From NCBI GenBank assembly GCA_016801845.1, contig CM028913.1, forward strand, positions 22,844,065 through 22,908,064: a stretch of DNA of 64,000 nt, read 5' to 3'. This document shows positions 48,922 through 60,611 of this stretch, piece after piece. Both the position numbers and the translations under genes were made by a program. Origin of the DNA: Polydactylus sextarius (lineage: Eukaryota > Chordata > Actinopteri > Polynemidae). A model generated the notes under the pieces. It was not told the DNA's origin. It saw only the letters and a list, made by a program, of their open reading frames with translations, and ran no database searches. Positions within the stretch are counted from its first letter, which is position 1; the number at the start of each line of letters is the position of its first letter.

Positions 48922-50439
48922 TAAACAAACATTTTAACGTCCTGAGTTATGTGTTTTGTTGGTTGTCTGTATAAATACATACAGTTTTAAACAACTTTGT
49001 GCATTTGTTCATTTGAACTTGAGTCTTGTTCTCATATTTTCCATAAAACTGGCCACGCTCTTATCAGTCAGGCCCATACACCTTTTCTAAACAAGGTCAT
49101 TTCTGATCAATGTTACAGTCCAATACAAAAAAAAAAAAAAAAAGAACGCAGGGCACACCTTTAATCTCTGTGTACAGGAGCTAAACTGTGCTCACTGCTG
49201 CCCTTCTGACCAAATAAAACACCAATTAAATATTTGAGTTTTTTAATCGTTTATGAAAGGGGAAAAAAATCTAATGCAAACTTTTCCGATGCCAAGTTAT
49301 ATTTACTTTTTAACTATTACACATCATATTATAGGTGCACCCTTCCCTGAGTCCTGTGACACAAAACCAACAGAAAAACGCCCGTTTCACTGTAACTGTT
49401 GTTAAAGTGAAGCTTTTGCACCAACATGAACTGGCTTTAAGGACATTAAATTAAATTGTGAAATTGTGTGAAGTGTCGGGTAGATGCCACTTTTTTCTTT
49501 TTTTTTTTTTTTGTTCTTACACTGATTTTTAAAAACATGATAAACAGAACAGCATTTTAACAAAAAAAAAAAACGAATTAATTAAACAGAGGAAAAGGGC
49601 AAAATGTCACTTACTGCATATTTAACGTTAGTGAAATGCATTATTACTGATTTATTTCTGGAAAAGTGAAAATCAGTGGAAAATTATTCTCGCTGTATAT
49701 ACATTAATTACACTCCTCCAGTCTTGTTATCAAACTAAATTGTGGTCCCCTCATAAACTCTCGGATATCTCAACTTTTAAAGATAAGTTGTGATTTCGGG
49801 TCTTATCATGTAAATGCCTTGCCCAGTCGAACATGGATAATATTATTTGGTTACACCAGAATATACAGTACAAATGAGCGTAGGCAAATAATCAAACTGA
49901 CCTATATGTGTGTAGCGTTACAGATCCGACGGCGGAGGAATTTCTGCTGTTTGAAGGGAAAAAAGAGACAAAAATGAATAAAGGAGAATAAATGAACTAG
50001 GTCATCAGCATGATAAATGTAGCAATAATAAAATATTTGAATCCACTTTTACTGTTTTATTTAAAAAAAAATGCACTTAAGAGAAAGAGGTAAAACCATT
50101 AAATAACAATTAAATTCTACTGGGATGTGCAAATATTTATCTTCTATAGTGGCAAACACCATGTAAAAAAAAAAAAACCAAAAACATGTAGAGTTTCTTA
50201 GAGAATCCAGGACATAAATCACAGGACATACATTTCTTTAGGTGTGTTTTTTTTTCAGAGAAAGATGAATGATTCATCCCCTACAGTAGTCTGTACTGAA
50301 CCTCACACCTTTGTCAATATACAGCAGGGACCTGCCTGCAAGCGAGTGCCAAGTTCTGCCTTAATTTGTTTTAGAGGAAGGGTACTTCTTAAGGCTTTAG
50401 AGGTTTTTGATTGGCTGTGTTTTTTTTTCTGTCAGAGCA
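48922..50439. other. Intergenic spacer between gene A and gene B
   Basis: A/T-rich sequence with several A and T runs, holding the gene A 3' UTR and the gene B upstream region. No gene-like open frame was seen. An inverted CCAAT (attgg) at 50410 lies about 30 bp before the gene B TATA box. Confidence 0.55.
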
Positions 50440-50447
50440 TATAAAAG
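50440..50447 (+). promoter_or_regulatory. TATA box of gene B
   Basis: TATAAAAG follows an inverted CCAAT box (gattgg, near 50410). With usual spacing, transcription starts near 50470. A short noncoding exon then ends at 50485 at a strong donor (agcag then gtgagc). Confidence 0.7.
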
Positions 50448-50469
50448 AATGGAAATGTAAAAAACTCAC

Positions 50470-50485
50470 ATTTTAGTCTAAGCAG
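50470..50485 (+). other. fcgbp: Predicted short noncoding first exon of gene B
   Basis: This lies 25-30 bp after the TATA box and ends at gtgagc. The matching acceptor tttcag at 50583-50588 opens the exon carrying the start codon. The 5' end is estimated. Confidence 0.5.
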
Positions 50486-50590
50486 GTGAGCGCCGTGCAC
50501 TATCATGTTATTTATCTTGAATTTTATGTGATTCAAATGGTTTTGATTTTTTTTTTTTTTTTAACTTAAACAAACATTTCTGTTTCAGTC

Positions 50591-53500
50591 ATGGGTTCCC
50601 TGTTGCTGCTTTGTGCTATAGGGGCTTTACTCAGCTGTGAGTATATATGTATTTTTTATTTTTTTTAATCATACTCCTGCTTTTCCTTTTGTAACTTGTC
50701 ATGATATATAATCAGGTATAAACTGATGCAAACAAATGCAGTATTAATAGTGAAGATTTTAAATATAACTCTAATGCCTGTTAGATTTCTTTCTGACCAC
50801 TAACTACTATTAGATCAGATTTTTAATGTACTTTGGCTTTGTGTTCCTCAGCAGAACACAAAGCCAAGTGATCGCTCACTTTGACGGGATTAATCCAGGT
50901 TGTCCACCGTTTATCATCCAGTGAAGCCGTAACAGTTTGACAGCATTATTGTGAGGCTGTAGCACACTGGCTGGTGTGAATGAGGCAGAATGTTAAACAG
51001 GTGAATTTTGGAGAGTGAGACACATAAAGGATAGCCATCTAAATTGAAATTTTGCTTTTGTGGAGAATAGCATTTACCTTCAGCTGCTATTGAGTCACAA
51101 CTATTACACTGAATTGGTGAAACAGGAGTGTAATCTAAATCCCCCAGGCCCCGACTGAGCCCAGAAAATGTTCTTTTCACAGAATAGGCGCAGATATTGA
51201 TAATATTTCCATTATGCAATTATATTGTCTGCAAAAGTGACTTATTGAGTGCTGCTGAGAGGCAGTCAAGTGACTATTCCTCAGGCTAAATCACTCACAA
51301 TGGTTATCAAGAGACGGGGAAAAAAGCAATCCATCCATTAAGACTTGCATTCATCTCTGCTTTTTAACTTTGAAATGAAGGTATTTTTCAGTCACTCTCT
51401 CTCTTTGGTGTCATATTGTTTCTTTGTAGTGTGTATTCAATCCAAGAAGTCTGGAGCCAAGTTTGTGTTTCCAGTCTGTGAATCCTTGGATTGCCTCGGC
51501 ACAAATAGTCTCATTTATTTCCTAATGCTTTTTTCTTTGACATATTTTCCTCATATACGGGATTTGTGGAGTACAGTTTGTACCTAACTACTTCATTTTC
51601 AAGTAACTCCTTTTCTTTCTTTTTTTCTGACAAATGTATTTTCTCTCTCTCGCCCGTCTGTCAGGTCCCTCCAGCGCTGGCTGGGCAGGCAGGGAGTTTG
51701 CTCTGTCATTCATGCAGAACTATGCTCCACATTATGAAACTCCTCGATTTCAGCTCTACATCACCGCTGTTCAGGCCAACACTAAGGTGACGGTGGAGGT
51801 GCCTCCCTTAAACTTCAAGCAAGAGAAAACTCTAAACGCTGGAGAAGGGGTCACGGTCACTCTCCCTGATGGTGTAGAGATGTACGGCTGCAAAAAGTGT
51901 CCCAACACAGTGCGCGTTAAAGCCTCTGCAGACGTGACTGTAACCTCCTTCAGCTACAAGCTGTACACAGCAGACACCTCTGTGGTTTATCCCATCTCTC
52001 AGTGGGGTACAGAATATTTCATCTTTACCCCTCATACATCCCCCTATGGCAGCTTTAAAGAGTTCTCCGTGACTAATGGAGAACAGAGCAACAAAGTAGA
52101 GATTTTCCCACAAGGCTCATTTAAATACCAAGCTCGTGTCTATGAGCGAGGCAGCCGCATGGTAATAGATCTCCAGCCGTATGAAAGCGTCCAAATTCAG
52201 AGTGTGGATGAGCTGTCAGGCACCAGAGTCGCCTCCCAGCACCCAGTTGCTGTTGTTACAGGTCACACCTGCACCTGGCGCTTCTCGAAGTGTAACCACG
52301 TTTATGAACAGCTTCTGCCGGTGAACGCCTGGGGCTCCAACTTCATCGTCCCTCGCCTGAGCTTCCAGAAGAGATTTGATAGTGTTTATATCCAGGGCTC
52401 CCAGCCAACTAAAGTCACCATCAACTACGGAAAACGTGAAGAAGCTATTTCATTGACCAGGGGGCAGGTAGTTGAGATCCACTACAAAAATCCCGAAACG
52501 TTGTCCATTAAGGCCGATCATGGCATTCAGGTCCTCCAGCTCTTTAACGGTGTCACGTTTGGCTGGAGGCGTTTCTATGACCCTTTCTTGATGACCATCC
52601 TGCCAACAGACCAGCTCTGTTCCTCTTACTCACTAGATGCTCTGGAGGGCTTTGAAAACCAAGTCTTAATTGTTGCACAGACCGGTTCAGTACAAGAGCT
52701 GCGTCTTGATGGTACAAACCTGCCCGGTAACATCCAGTGGACAAAGGTCACAGGGACAGATTTCTCTTGGGCAGAGATACCCTTCAAATGGGCTCCTGGC
52801 AAAAGCAGACACACTGTGTCCAGCTCTGGTTCCCGTTTTGCTCTCTACAGTGTTGGTGTCAGCCAGATGAATGGTTATGGTGCCCCAGGACAATGTATGC
52901 AAACAGGTAAGAAGTTCACTATAGCTGTTGTTGTGTTACAGATCAATTAACTGGAATAAATAAATTAATTATTCTTTTTTTTTTCCAGGAAGTGGATCTT
53001 TGTCCTGCAGCAGTATCACCTGCAGTTCCAATGAGGTGTGTGTGATGAAGGGACAGTATCCATCTTGTGTCCCCAAGCCAGTGGACACCAAACCCGGCAC
53101 CTGCTGGGCCCAGGGAGATCCTCACTATCGCACCTTTGACGGGCGCCACTATAACTTCATGGGTACCTGCACATATGTCATTGCTAAAAACTGCGGGAAG
53201 GACGACCTCCCAGCTTTTGAGGTCCTGGCCCAGAATGAAAACAGAGGAAGTCTCAGGGTTTCTTACGTGGCTCTGGTCACAGTGAAGGTTTACGACATCA
53301 CCATCACGGTGGTTCGGTCAGAGACGGGTCGTGTGAGGGTGAGGTTTCCTCCAGTATTTCTGTTACAAAGACGACTGAAATACCTTCATGAAATACCCTT
53401 ATAATATATTTTCTTTTTTTAGATTGACAACAGTCTGTGGAATTTGCCCATCACATTGAAAAACAACAAACTTACCATGTTCCAGAGTGGTCGCTCTGTT

Positions 53501-56500
53501 GTCATCGAGACTGATTTCGGTCTAACTGTCCGTTATGACTGGGAACACTATCTTGTGGTCAAATTGTCTGGTGCTTTTGCTGGTAAGACATGTGGTCTAT
53601 GTGGCAACTTCAACGGGAACCCCAACGATGATTTCAAAACCCCCTCAGGGTCCCAGGCAGACAACGCCGTGGCCTTCGGGAGCAGCTGGAAGGTGCCGGG
53701 GCTCGTGAAAGATGCTCTGTGCAAGGACGATTGTGTTGGCGGGTGCGAGCGCTGTGAACACAACCTGCTAAAGATGTGGGAGGGTGACATGTTCTGTGGA
53801 CTCATCTCACTTGTGATAAATGGGCCTTTCCGCAAATGTCATGCTGTCATTGACCCACAAGTGTACGTAGAGAACTGTAAATATGACGTATGCATGGGAG
53901 GAGGCCTGCGGCACTTCCTGTGCAGGGCACTGGAGGCCTACACCGAAGCCTGTCAACTCGCCGGGATCCAGATTCAAGATTGGAGGAATCTGGCACGATG
54001 CCGTAAGTGATTAAGCTAAATTAACATTATTATTTTTCTTCACTATTGTTCAAACCATTTATAACTGTCTTCTCCTTCTTCCTAAAGCTGCTAAATGTCC
54101 AGCCAACAGCCACTATGAAATCTGTGGCAACTCGTGTCCAGCCACCTGCTCTGATCCTAATGCTCCCTCCAAATGTAAACACCCGTGTGTGGAGACCTGC
54201 GCCTGTAATGCAGGCTTTGTTATGAGTGGAGGTCAGTGTGTTCCTGCTGCTCAGTGCGGTTGTACCTATGAGGGCCGGTACATACCTGCAGGGGAGTCAT
54301 TCTGGGCTGACCAGGGCTGTCGCCGCTGGTGTAAGTGTGTCCCTGGAAGCAGACGTGTGGAGTGCAAGGATAAAGGCTGCGGGGAGGGGCAGCAGTGCCA
54401 GGTGGTTGAGGGCATAAGAAAGTGTCAACCGCTCTCCTACAGCACCTGCCAGGCCACAGGCGACCCCCATTATGTGACCTTTGACAAGACAAGGTTTAAC
54501 TTCCAGGGCACTTGTGTGTACCAGCTGGCTGGACTCTGCTCCTCCAACCCGGACTTAGTAGCCTTCAAAGTGCTGGTGCAGAATGATTACCGGGGCAGCA
54601 AAGTGGTTTCCTACACCAAGTTAGTCGAGGTCCAAGTTTACTCGCTCAGCATTATCATTACGAAGACACACAAGGGCCTTATTTTGGTAAGAATTATTAT
54701 TTTGGTCACGTCTCTACTATATTTTACATTTTACTGTAGTACATATCTTTTTATCTTTCATTTTTAAGGTTACTATGCCTATAAATATTTTTTTAAATTA
54801 ATTTCAGTTACAAACTGTAAACTGTGTAACTTGTCTATTGTTTACTGTTTTCTATCTATCTATCTATCAATCTCTCTTTCTCTCTAATTATCAATATGTC
54901 TGTGTGTCTCCTCCAGCTGAATAATGAGCTGGTCAACCTGCCTATCACACTGGCTGGAGGAAAGGTTTCTGTTTTCAGGAGCGGCCAGTACGCCGTCGTC
55001 ACCACAGACTTCCGTCTTCAAGTCTCCTTCAACTGGGACAGCGCCGTTTTCGTAACACTGCCGAACGCCTACATGGGAGCCGTTTGCGGCCTCTGCGGCA
55101 ACTACAACGGCAAATCACAAGACGACCTAATTCCAAAGAATGGCAACAAACCTACCTCTGTGGTTGCTTTTGGTACCAGCTGGAGAGTGGCTGAGATCCC
55201 AGGCTGTGTGGAAGGCTGCAAAGGAGTGTGTCCCGACTGTGACATCAACCAGAAAGTTCAATATGAAAAAGAAGATTTCTGTGGCATATTGAAAAACCCC
55301 AATGGGCCCTTCCGTGACTGCCATGCTGTTGTGGACCCGGCTGGCTATTTTGATGACTGTGTTTATGATGTTTGCTTGTATAAAGGCAGGAAGGATATTC
55401 TATGTCAGGCTATTACAGCATATACATCTGCCTGCCACAATGCAGGAGGAAAGGTGTACAGCTGGAGAACCGATCAATTCTGTGGTGAGAAATGAATTAA
55501 TTTGAATAAAATCATCATTGAGTGGGTATTAAAAAAATACTCACGTTGTCTTTTATGTCCCTTGTGTTCACAGCGATGAAATGTCCGGTCAACAGCCACT
55601 ATGAGATTTGTGAAACTGCCTGTCCTGCCACCTGCCAGAGTCTGGCGCCTCCTCAGGGCTGCAAGGCTCAGTGTGCGGAGGGCTGTTCCTGTAATGAAGG
55701 GTTCATCCTCAGCGGACAGGCCTGTGTGCCCTTCTCAAAGTGCGGCTGCGTCTACCAGGACCGCTACTACCACGCTGGACAAGTGTTTTATCCCAACAGG
55801 AAGTGTGAGGAGGAGTGCAAATGCACAGAAAATGGAGAGGTAAATGATTCTTAAATGAACAATTCAGGTAATGATAATAATTTAATACTGGTTGGTGTTT
55901 AACTTTTATTGTTTCTCTACTGTTTTATCTCAGGTTGAGTGCAAGAAATTCAGCTGCGGCCCCAACGAGCAGTGCAAAGTGGAAGATGGCGTCCAAAAAT
56001 GTCACCCTGTCGGGGAGGGTGTGTGCCACGCCTCCGGGGACCCACATTATAAATCTTTCGATGGCCGACGCTTTGATTTCCAGGGCACCTGCACCTACAC
56101 GCTGTCTAAGAGCTGCAGGCTGGATGGCACCCACCTGGAGGCCTTCTCTGTCGAGGTGGAGAACGTCCAGTGGAACCAGATGAACAACAAGGTGGTGTCC
56201 GTCACTAAGCTGGTTGCTGTGCAGGTCTATGGCTTCACGCTCATCATGAGGAGCAACATGTTTGGAGTCCTGGTGAGTTTGTTTTCTCACATCATTCTCA
56301 CTATCAGTAGTTCTTTTTTTAAATCCCTTTTGCTTTTTTCTTTTAGGTCAATGGAGTCTTTAACTACCTTCCTTTGAATCTTAATGATGGAGCTATTCTG
56401 GTCTATCAAGAAGGCCTTCATTATGTTATTAAAACAAACTTCGGACTGGTCGTCACATATGATCTTATCTACCACGTGACCGTCACTGTGCCTGGTAACT

Positions 56501-59500
56501 ACCGCGACAAGGTCTGCGGCCTGTGTGGCAACTACAATGGTAACGAAAAAGATGATTTCCAGTTGCCCAACCGGCAGCTCACCAACAACGTGAACGCCTT
56601 TGGAAAATCATGGAAGGTCACCATCCCTGGTGTCGTGTGCCAAAATGGCTGCGAAGGCTCCAATTGTCCTGATTGTCCACCAGCACACAAGGCTGTGTTT
56701 TCAAAGCCAACATACTGCGGCATTATTACAGAACCCAAAGGTCCCTTCGCAGTCTGCCACAGTAAACTGGACCCACAGCCATACTTTGATAACTGCGTGT
56801 TTGACGTGTGCGCATCCAACGGGGACGGAAAGGTGCTATGCAACAGCATCGCAGCCTACGCTTTCAACTGCCACAGGGCCGGAGTGGATGTGAAAAACTG
56901 GAGGACGACTTCATTCTGCCGTGAGTAACAGAAAAATTCACCTTTTTCTTTTTCATTTTTTTTTTTACTTCATATTGTCCTTTCTCATATTAATACTTTC
57001 TACATTACAGCAATGAAATGCCCAGCACACAGTCACTACGAGGTGTGTGCAGACCCCTGCTCTGCATCCTGCCCAGGCCTCTCAGAGATTGTCCAGTGCT
57101 CCACCAGCTGTATCGAAGGCTGTGAATGTGATACCGGATACTTATTCAATGGACAGATATGTGTTAAAGAGACAGAGTGCGGCTGCTATGAGAAAGGAAA
57201 AACTTACAAGGTAAAATATAACACTTCTGTCTGCAGCAAATAAACAAAAAAAACTGTTTTGTAGATTTTAGTGTCAAAAGGTTTAAGCATACACCTACTG
57301 CTGACAAGGCAATTAAGTTACTTTTTCCACAATGTCGGACATTAGCCAGTTGGATCTCAGAGATGGGCACAGAGGGTTTCTCCTGAGACTTAATTAGCAG
57401 ATTGTCTAAATTTATGTTTCTTGACAAGGTGGAGTAATCACAGAATAATGCAGGTCTCTCTTGAACTTGTCTTTTCCTATTGTGTTGTTTTCCCCTGTGT
57501 AATAACCCTGTTCTGCGTCCACAGCCAGGTGAGGTTGTGTATGAGGATGACTGTAACACAAAGTGCACCTGTAATCCCACAAGAGGCCTCATCTGTGAAA
57601 AGCACTCCTGCCCTCAAAACACCAAATGCATGGTTAAGAAAGAAAAACGGGCATGTTACAACACAGGCAAGATGAACAACTGCATATTTGTTTTGACAAC
57701 AACTTATCAACCATAAATACTATTTTCAATTAATTTCAATTTAACTGGTTTCCCCCCTAGATCCATGCAAAGATGCTAAATGTCGAGCCCAGGAGAATTG
57801 CCTCATTAAGAATGGTGAAGCTGTGTGTGTTCCCAAATTCACCGGTGTTTGCTGGGCCTGGGGTGACCCACACTACCACACATTCGATGGTTACAACTTT
57901 AACTTCCAGGGCACCTGCAAGTACGTCATCTCCAAGACCTGCGGGAATCTGGATGGTCTTGTGCCGTTCACAATCACTGAGAGAAACGATAATAGAGGAA
58001 ACACGGCGGTTTCTTACGTCAGGGAGGTTAACGTGTTCGTGTACGGCTACGAGATCACCATGGTCAAGAACCAAGTTGGTCGAGTTGTGGTAAGATTTGT
58101 ATCTTCTCATAAGTGTTTGACCAGTAGTATCTGTATGTGTGCATCCATCTTAATGGGTGGATATCAAACAGAAATTTAGTGAAAAAAGAACAACTTTAGT
58201 AATTTAGTTCAGACTCAAGACATTGTCTATGAAGATTGTTGTAGCTTCATATTTTAAAGTGCTGAATAAACTTCATAATATTCTTCTGTTTTATTAACAT
58301 GTTCTTACTTACTTACTTGCCATACTTAGTACAGTAAATTCTAGATACTTTAAGACTTACCTGAGTGTCATTCTGACTTGAACTTCTGGATGAATATCTG
58401 TACTTCTACTCTAGAAGGACTTTCAGCTACTTTATAAAACCTGTGTCTCTTATCCATTTCCTTCAGGTTGACAAGGAACTTTTGAATCTTCCTGTCCAAC
58501 TAGGGGATGGTGAAGTCGTAGTGTCGCAGCATGGTCACACTGTAGTGGTGCAGACTAACTTTGGCCTGATTGTCAGCTATGACTGGAACTGGGAGATAGT
58601 CATTAAACTGCCAAGCAGCTACTATGGCAGTGTCTGCGGCCTGTGTGGCAACTTCAATGGCTACTGGAACGACGACCTCCAGAATCCAGCTGGAAAAGCT
58701 GTCTCGTCAGTGATAGAGTGGGCGAAGAGCTGGCAAACACCCGACCAGGACAAGGACCACCCCTGCTGGGACACATGTGAGAAAAACTGTCCCACCTGTG
58801 ACAGTAACGAGGCTAAACTCTATCAGACTGAGGCTTTCTGTGGAGCCCTCGCAGCCAAGACCAACGGTGTGTTCAAGGAATGTCATGGAAAATTAGACCC
58901 GCAGGACTTTATGAACAGCTGTGTGTATGATATGTGTCTGAATAAGGGAGACAAAAAGATGCTGTGTCAGGCTCTGGCCTCCTACAACCGTCAGTGTCGT
59001 GAGGAAGGAATAATCATCAAGAACTGGAGGACAAAGTTTGGCTGTCGTGAGTATTTCTAAGAAAATCTTTTGTTTCAGATTTCAATCACATATTTAATTT
59101 TACTTTATTCATTGATGCCTTTTTATATTTTATTTTCATCCAGCAATGACCTGTCAGCGTCACAGCCACTATGAGGACTGTGCCAGCCCATGCCAACCCT
59201 CCTGCCCCTTCCCTGAACAGAAGCAGATCTGCACTGGTACCTGTGTTGAAACGTGTGTGTGTGACAAGGGTTACGTCCTTAGTGCTGGCGTCTGTGTTCC
59301 TGCTAAGACGTGTGGCTGCTCCTATCAGGGTCGTTATTACAAACCAGGTCAGCGCTTCTGGGCCGACGAGGCCTGCCGTCGCCTGTGTGAGTGTGATACA
59401 ACCCTGGGCATGGTGACGTGTCGTGAGGCGTCCTGCTCTAGCAAGGAAACCTGCACCACAGAGGACGGGGAGCGCACCTGCCGACCCATCAGTCACGCCA

Positions 59501-60580
59501 CGTGCACGGCCGCGGGCGACCCACACTACCGCACTTTTGACGGCCACAGGTACGACTTCCAGGGAACGTGCGTGTATCAGCTGGCCGGGCTGTGCTCTAA
59601 GCAGGCTGGGCTCGAGCCGTTCAAGGTGACTGTGCAGAACGACCACAGAGGAAGCAAAGCTGTGTCCTACACGAGGACCGTCACATTTTCCATTTATGGA
59701 ATCACCCTCACGATCAGCAGAGAATATCCCCACAGGGTCCTGGTACGTATGGATGTGGAGTTTGGAGTGAATCTAAATAAAGTGGGACACAGCATATATT
59801 ACAGAGTATTAAAAATGAAAACAGGACACACATTCTGAGCCTCAGTCAGATTAGTGGATGATTATTCCTTCTTTTAATGTAGTAATTCTCACATCCCACA
59901 TCCTCCTCTGTATATATGTTTAATTGCATATTAAGAATAACAGAATTATTCAATCTTTAATCTCCTAAAAATATTCCTCCTTCCTTCGTTTTCTGCTTTA
60001 CAGCTCAATGGGCAGCTCGTCTCACTGCCGCTGGATTACAATAATCAGCTGCAGGTGTTCATCAGCGGCTGGACGGCGGTCGTTGAGACTGTCGCTGGTA
60101 TCACCGTGACCTTTGACTGGCAGAGCACAGTGACCGTCACTCTACCCAGCAACTATCAGGGCGCAGTCTGCGGCCTGTGTGGTAACTACAACGGAAACAA
60201 TAAAGATGACCTGACCATGCCAAACGGCCAGATCGCCCACAACGGAGTCAAACTGGGTGAGAGCTGGCAGGTGTCCATCGTACAGGGCTGCTCCTCCGTC
60301 TGCCAGGGGCCGTGGTGTCAGGCCTGCACAGACTCCCAGAGGAAAGAGTACCAAGCCCAGAGGTACTGTGGTATCATCACTGACAAAACAGGACCTTTCA
60401 AAGATTGTCACAGCCGCATAGACCCGGCTCCTTACCTGGAGGACTGTGTGTATGATGCCTGTCACTACCATGGTCACCATGGATCGATCTGTGATGCAGT
60501 GAAAGTGTATGTCTCTGCCTGTCAGAGCTTGGGAGTCAACATTCGCTCCTGGAGAACAGATAACTTCTGTCGTAAGTTTG

Positions 60581-60611
<31 letters not shown>

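Larger units (their letters stand above)
57011..59046 (+). other. fcgbp: Gene B module D4 (split TIL, vWD-C8)
   Basis: Exons of 200, 142, 329 and 580 nt. The TIL starts MKCPAHSHYEVCA, with WGDPHYHTFDG and VCGLCGNFNG. The intron 57667-57760 uses a GC donor. Confidence 0.86.
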
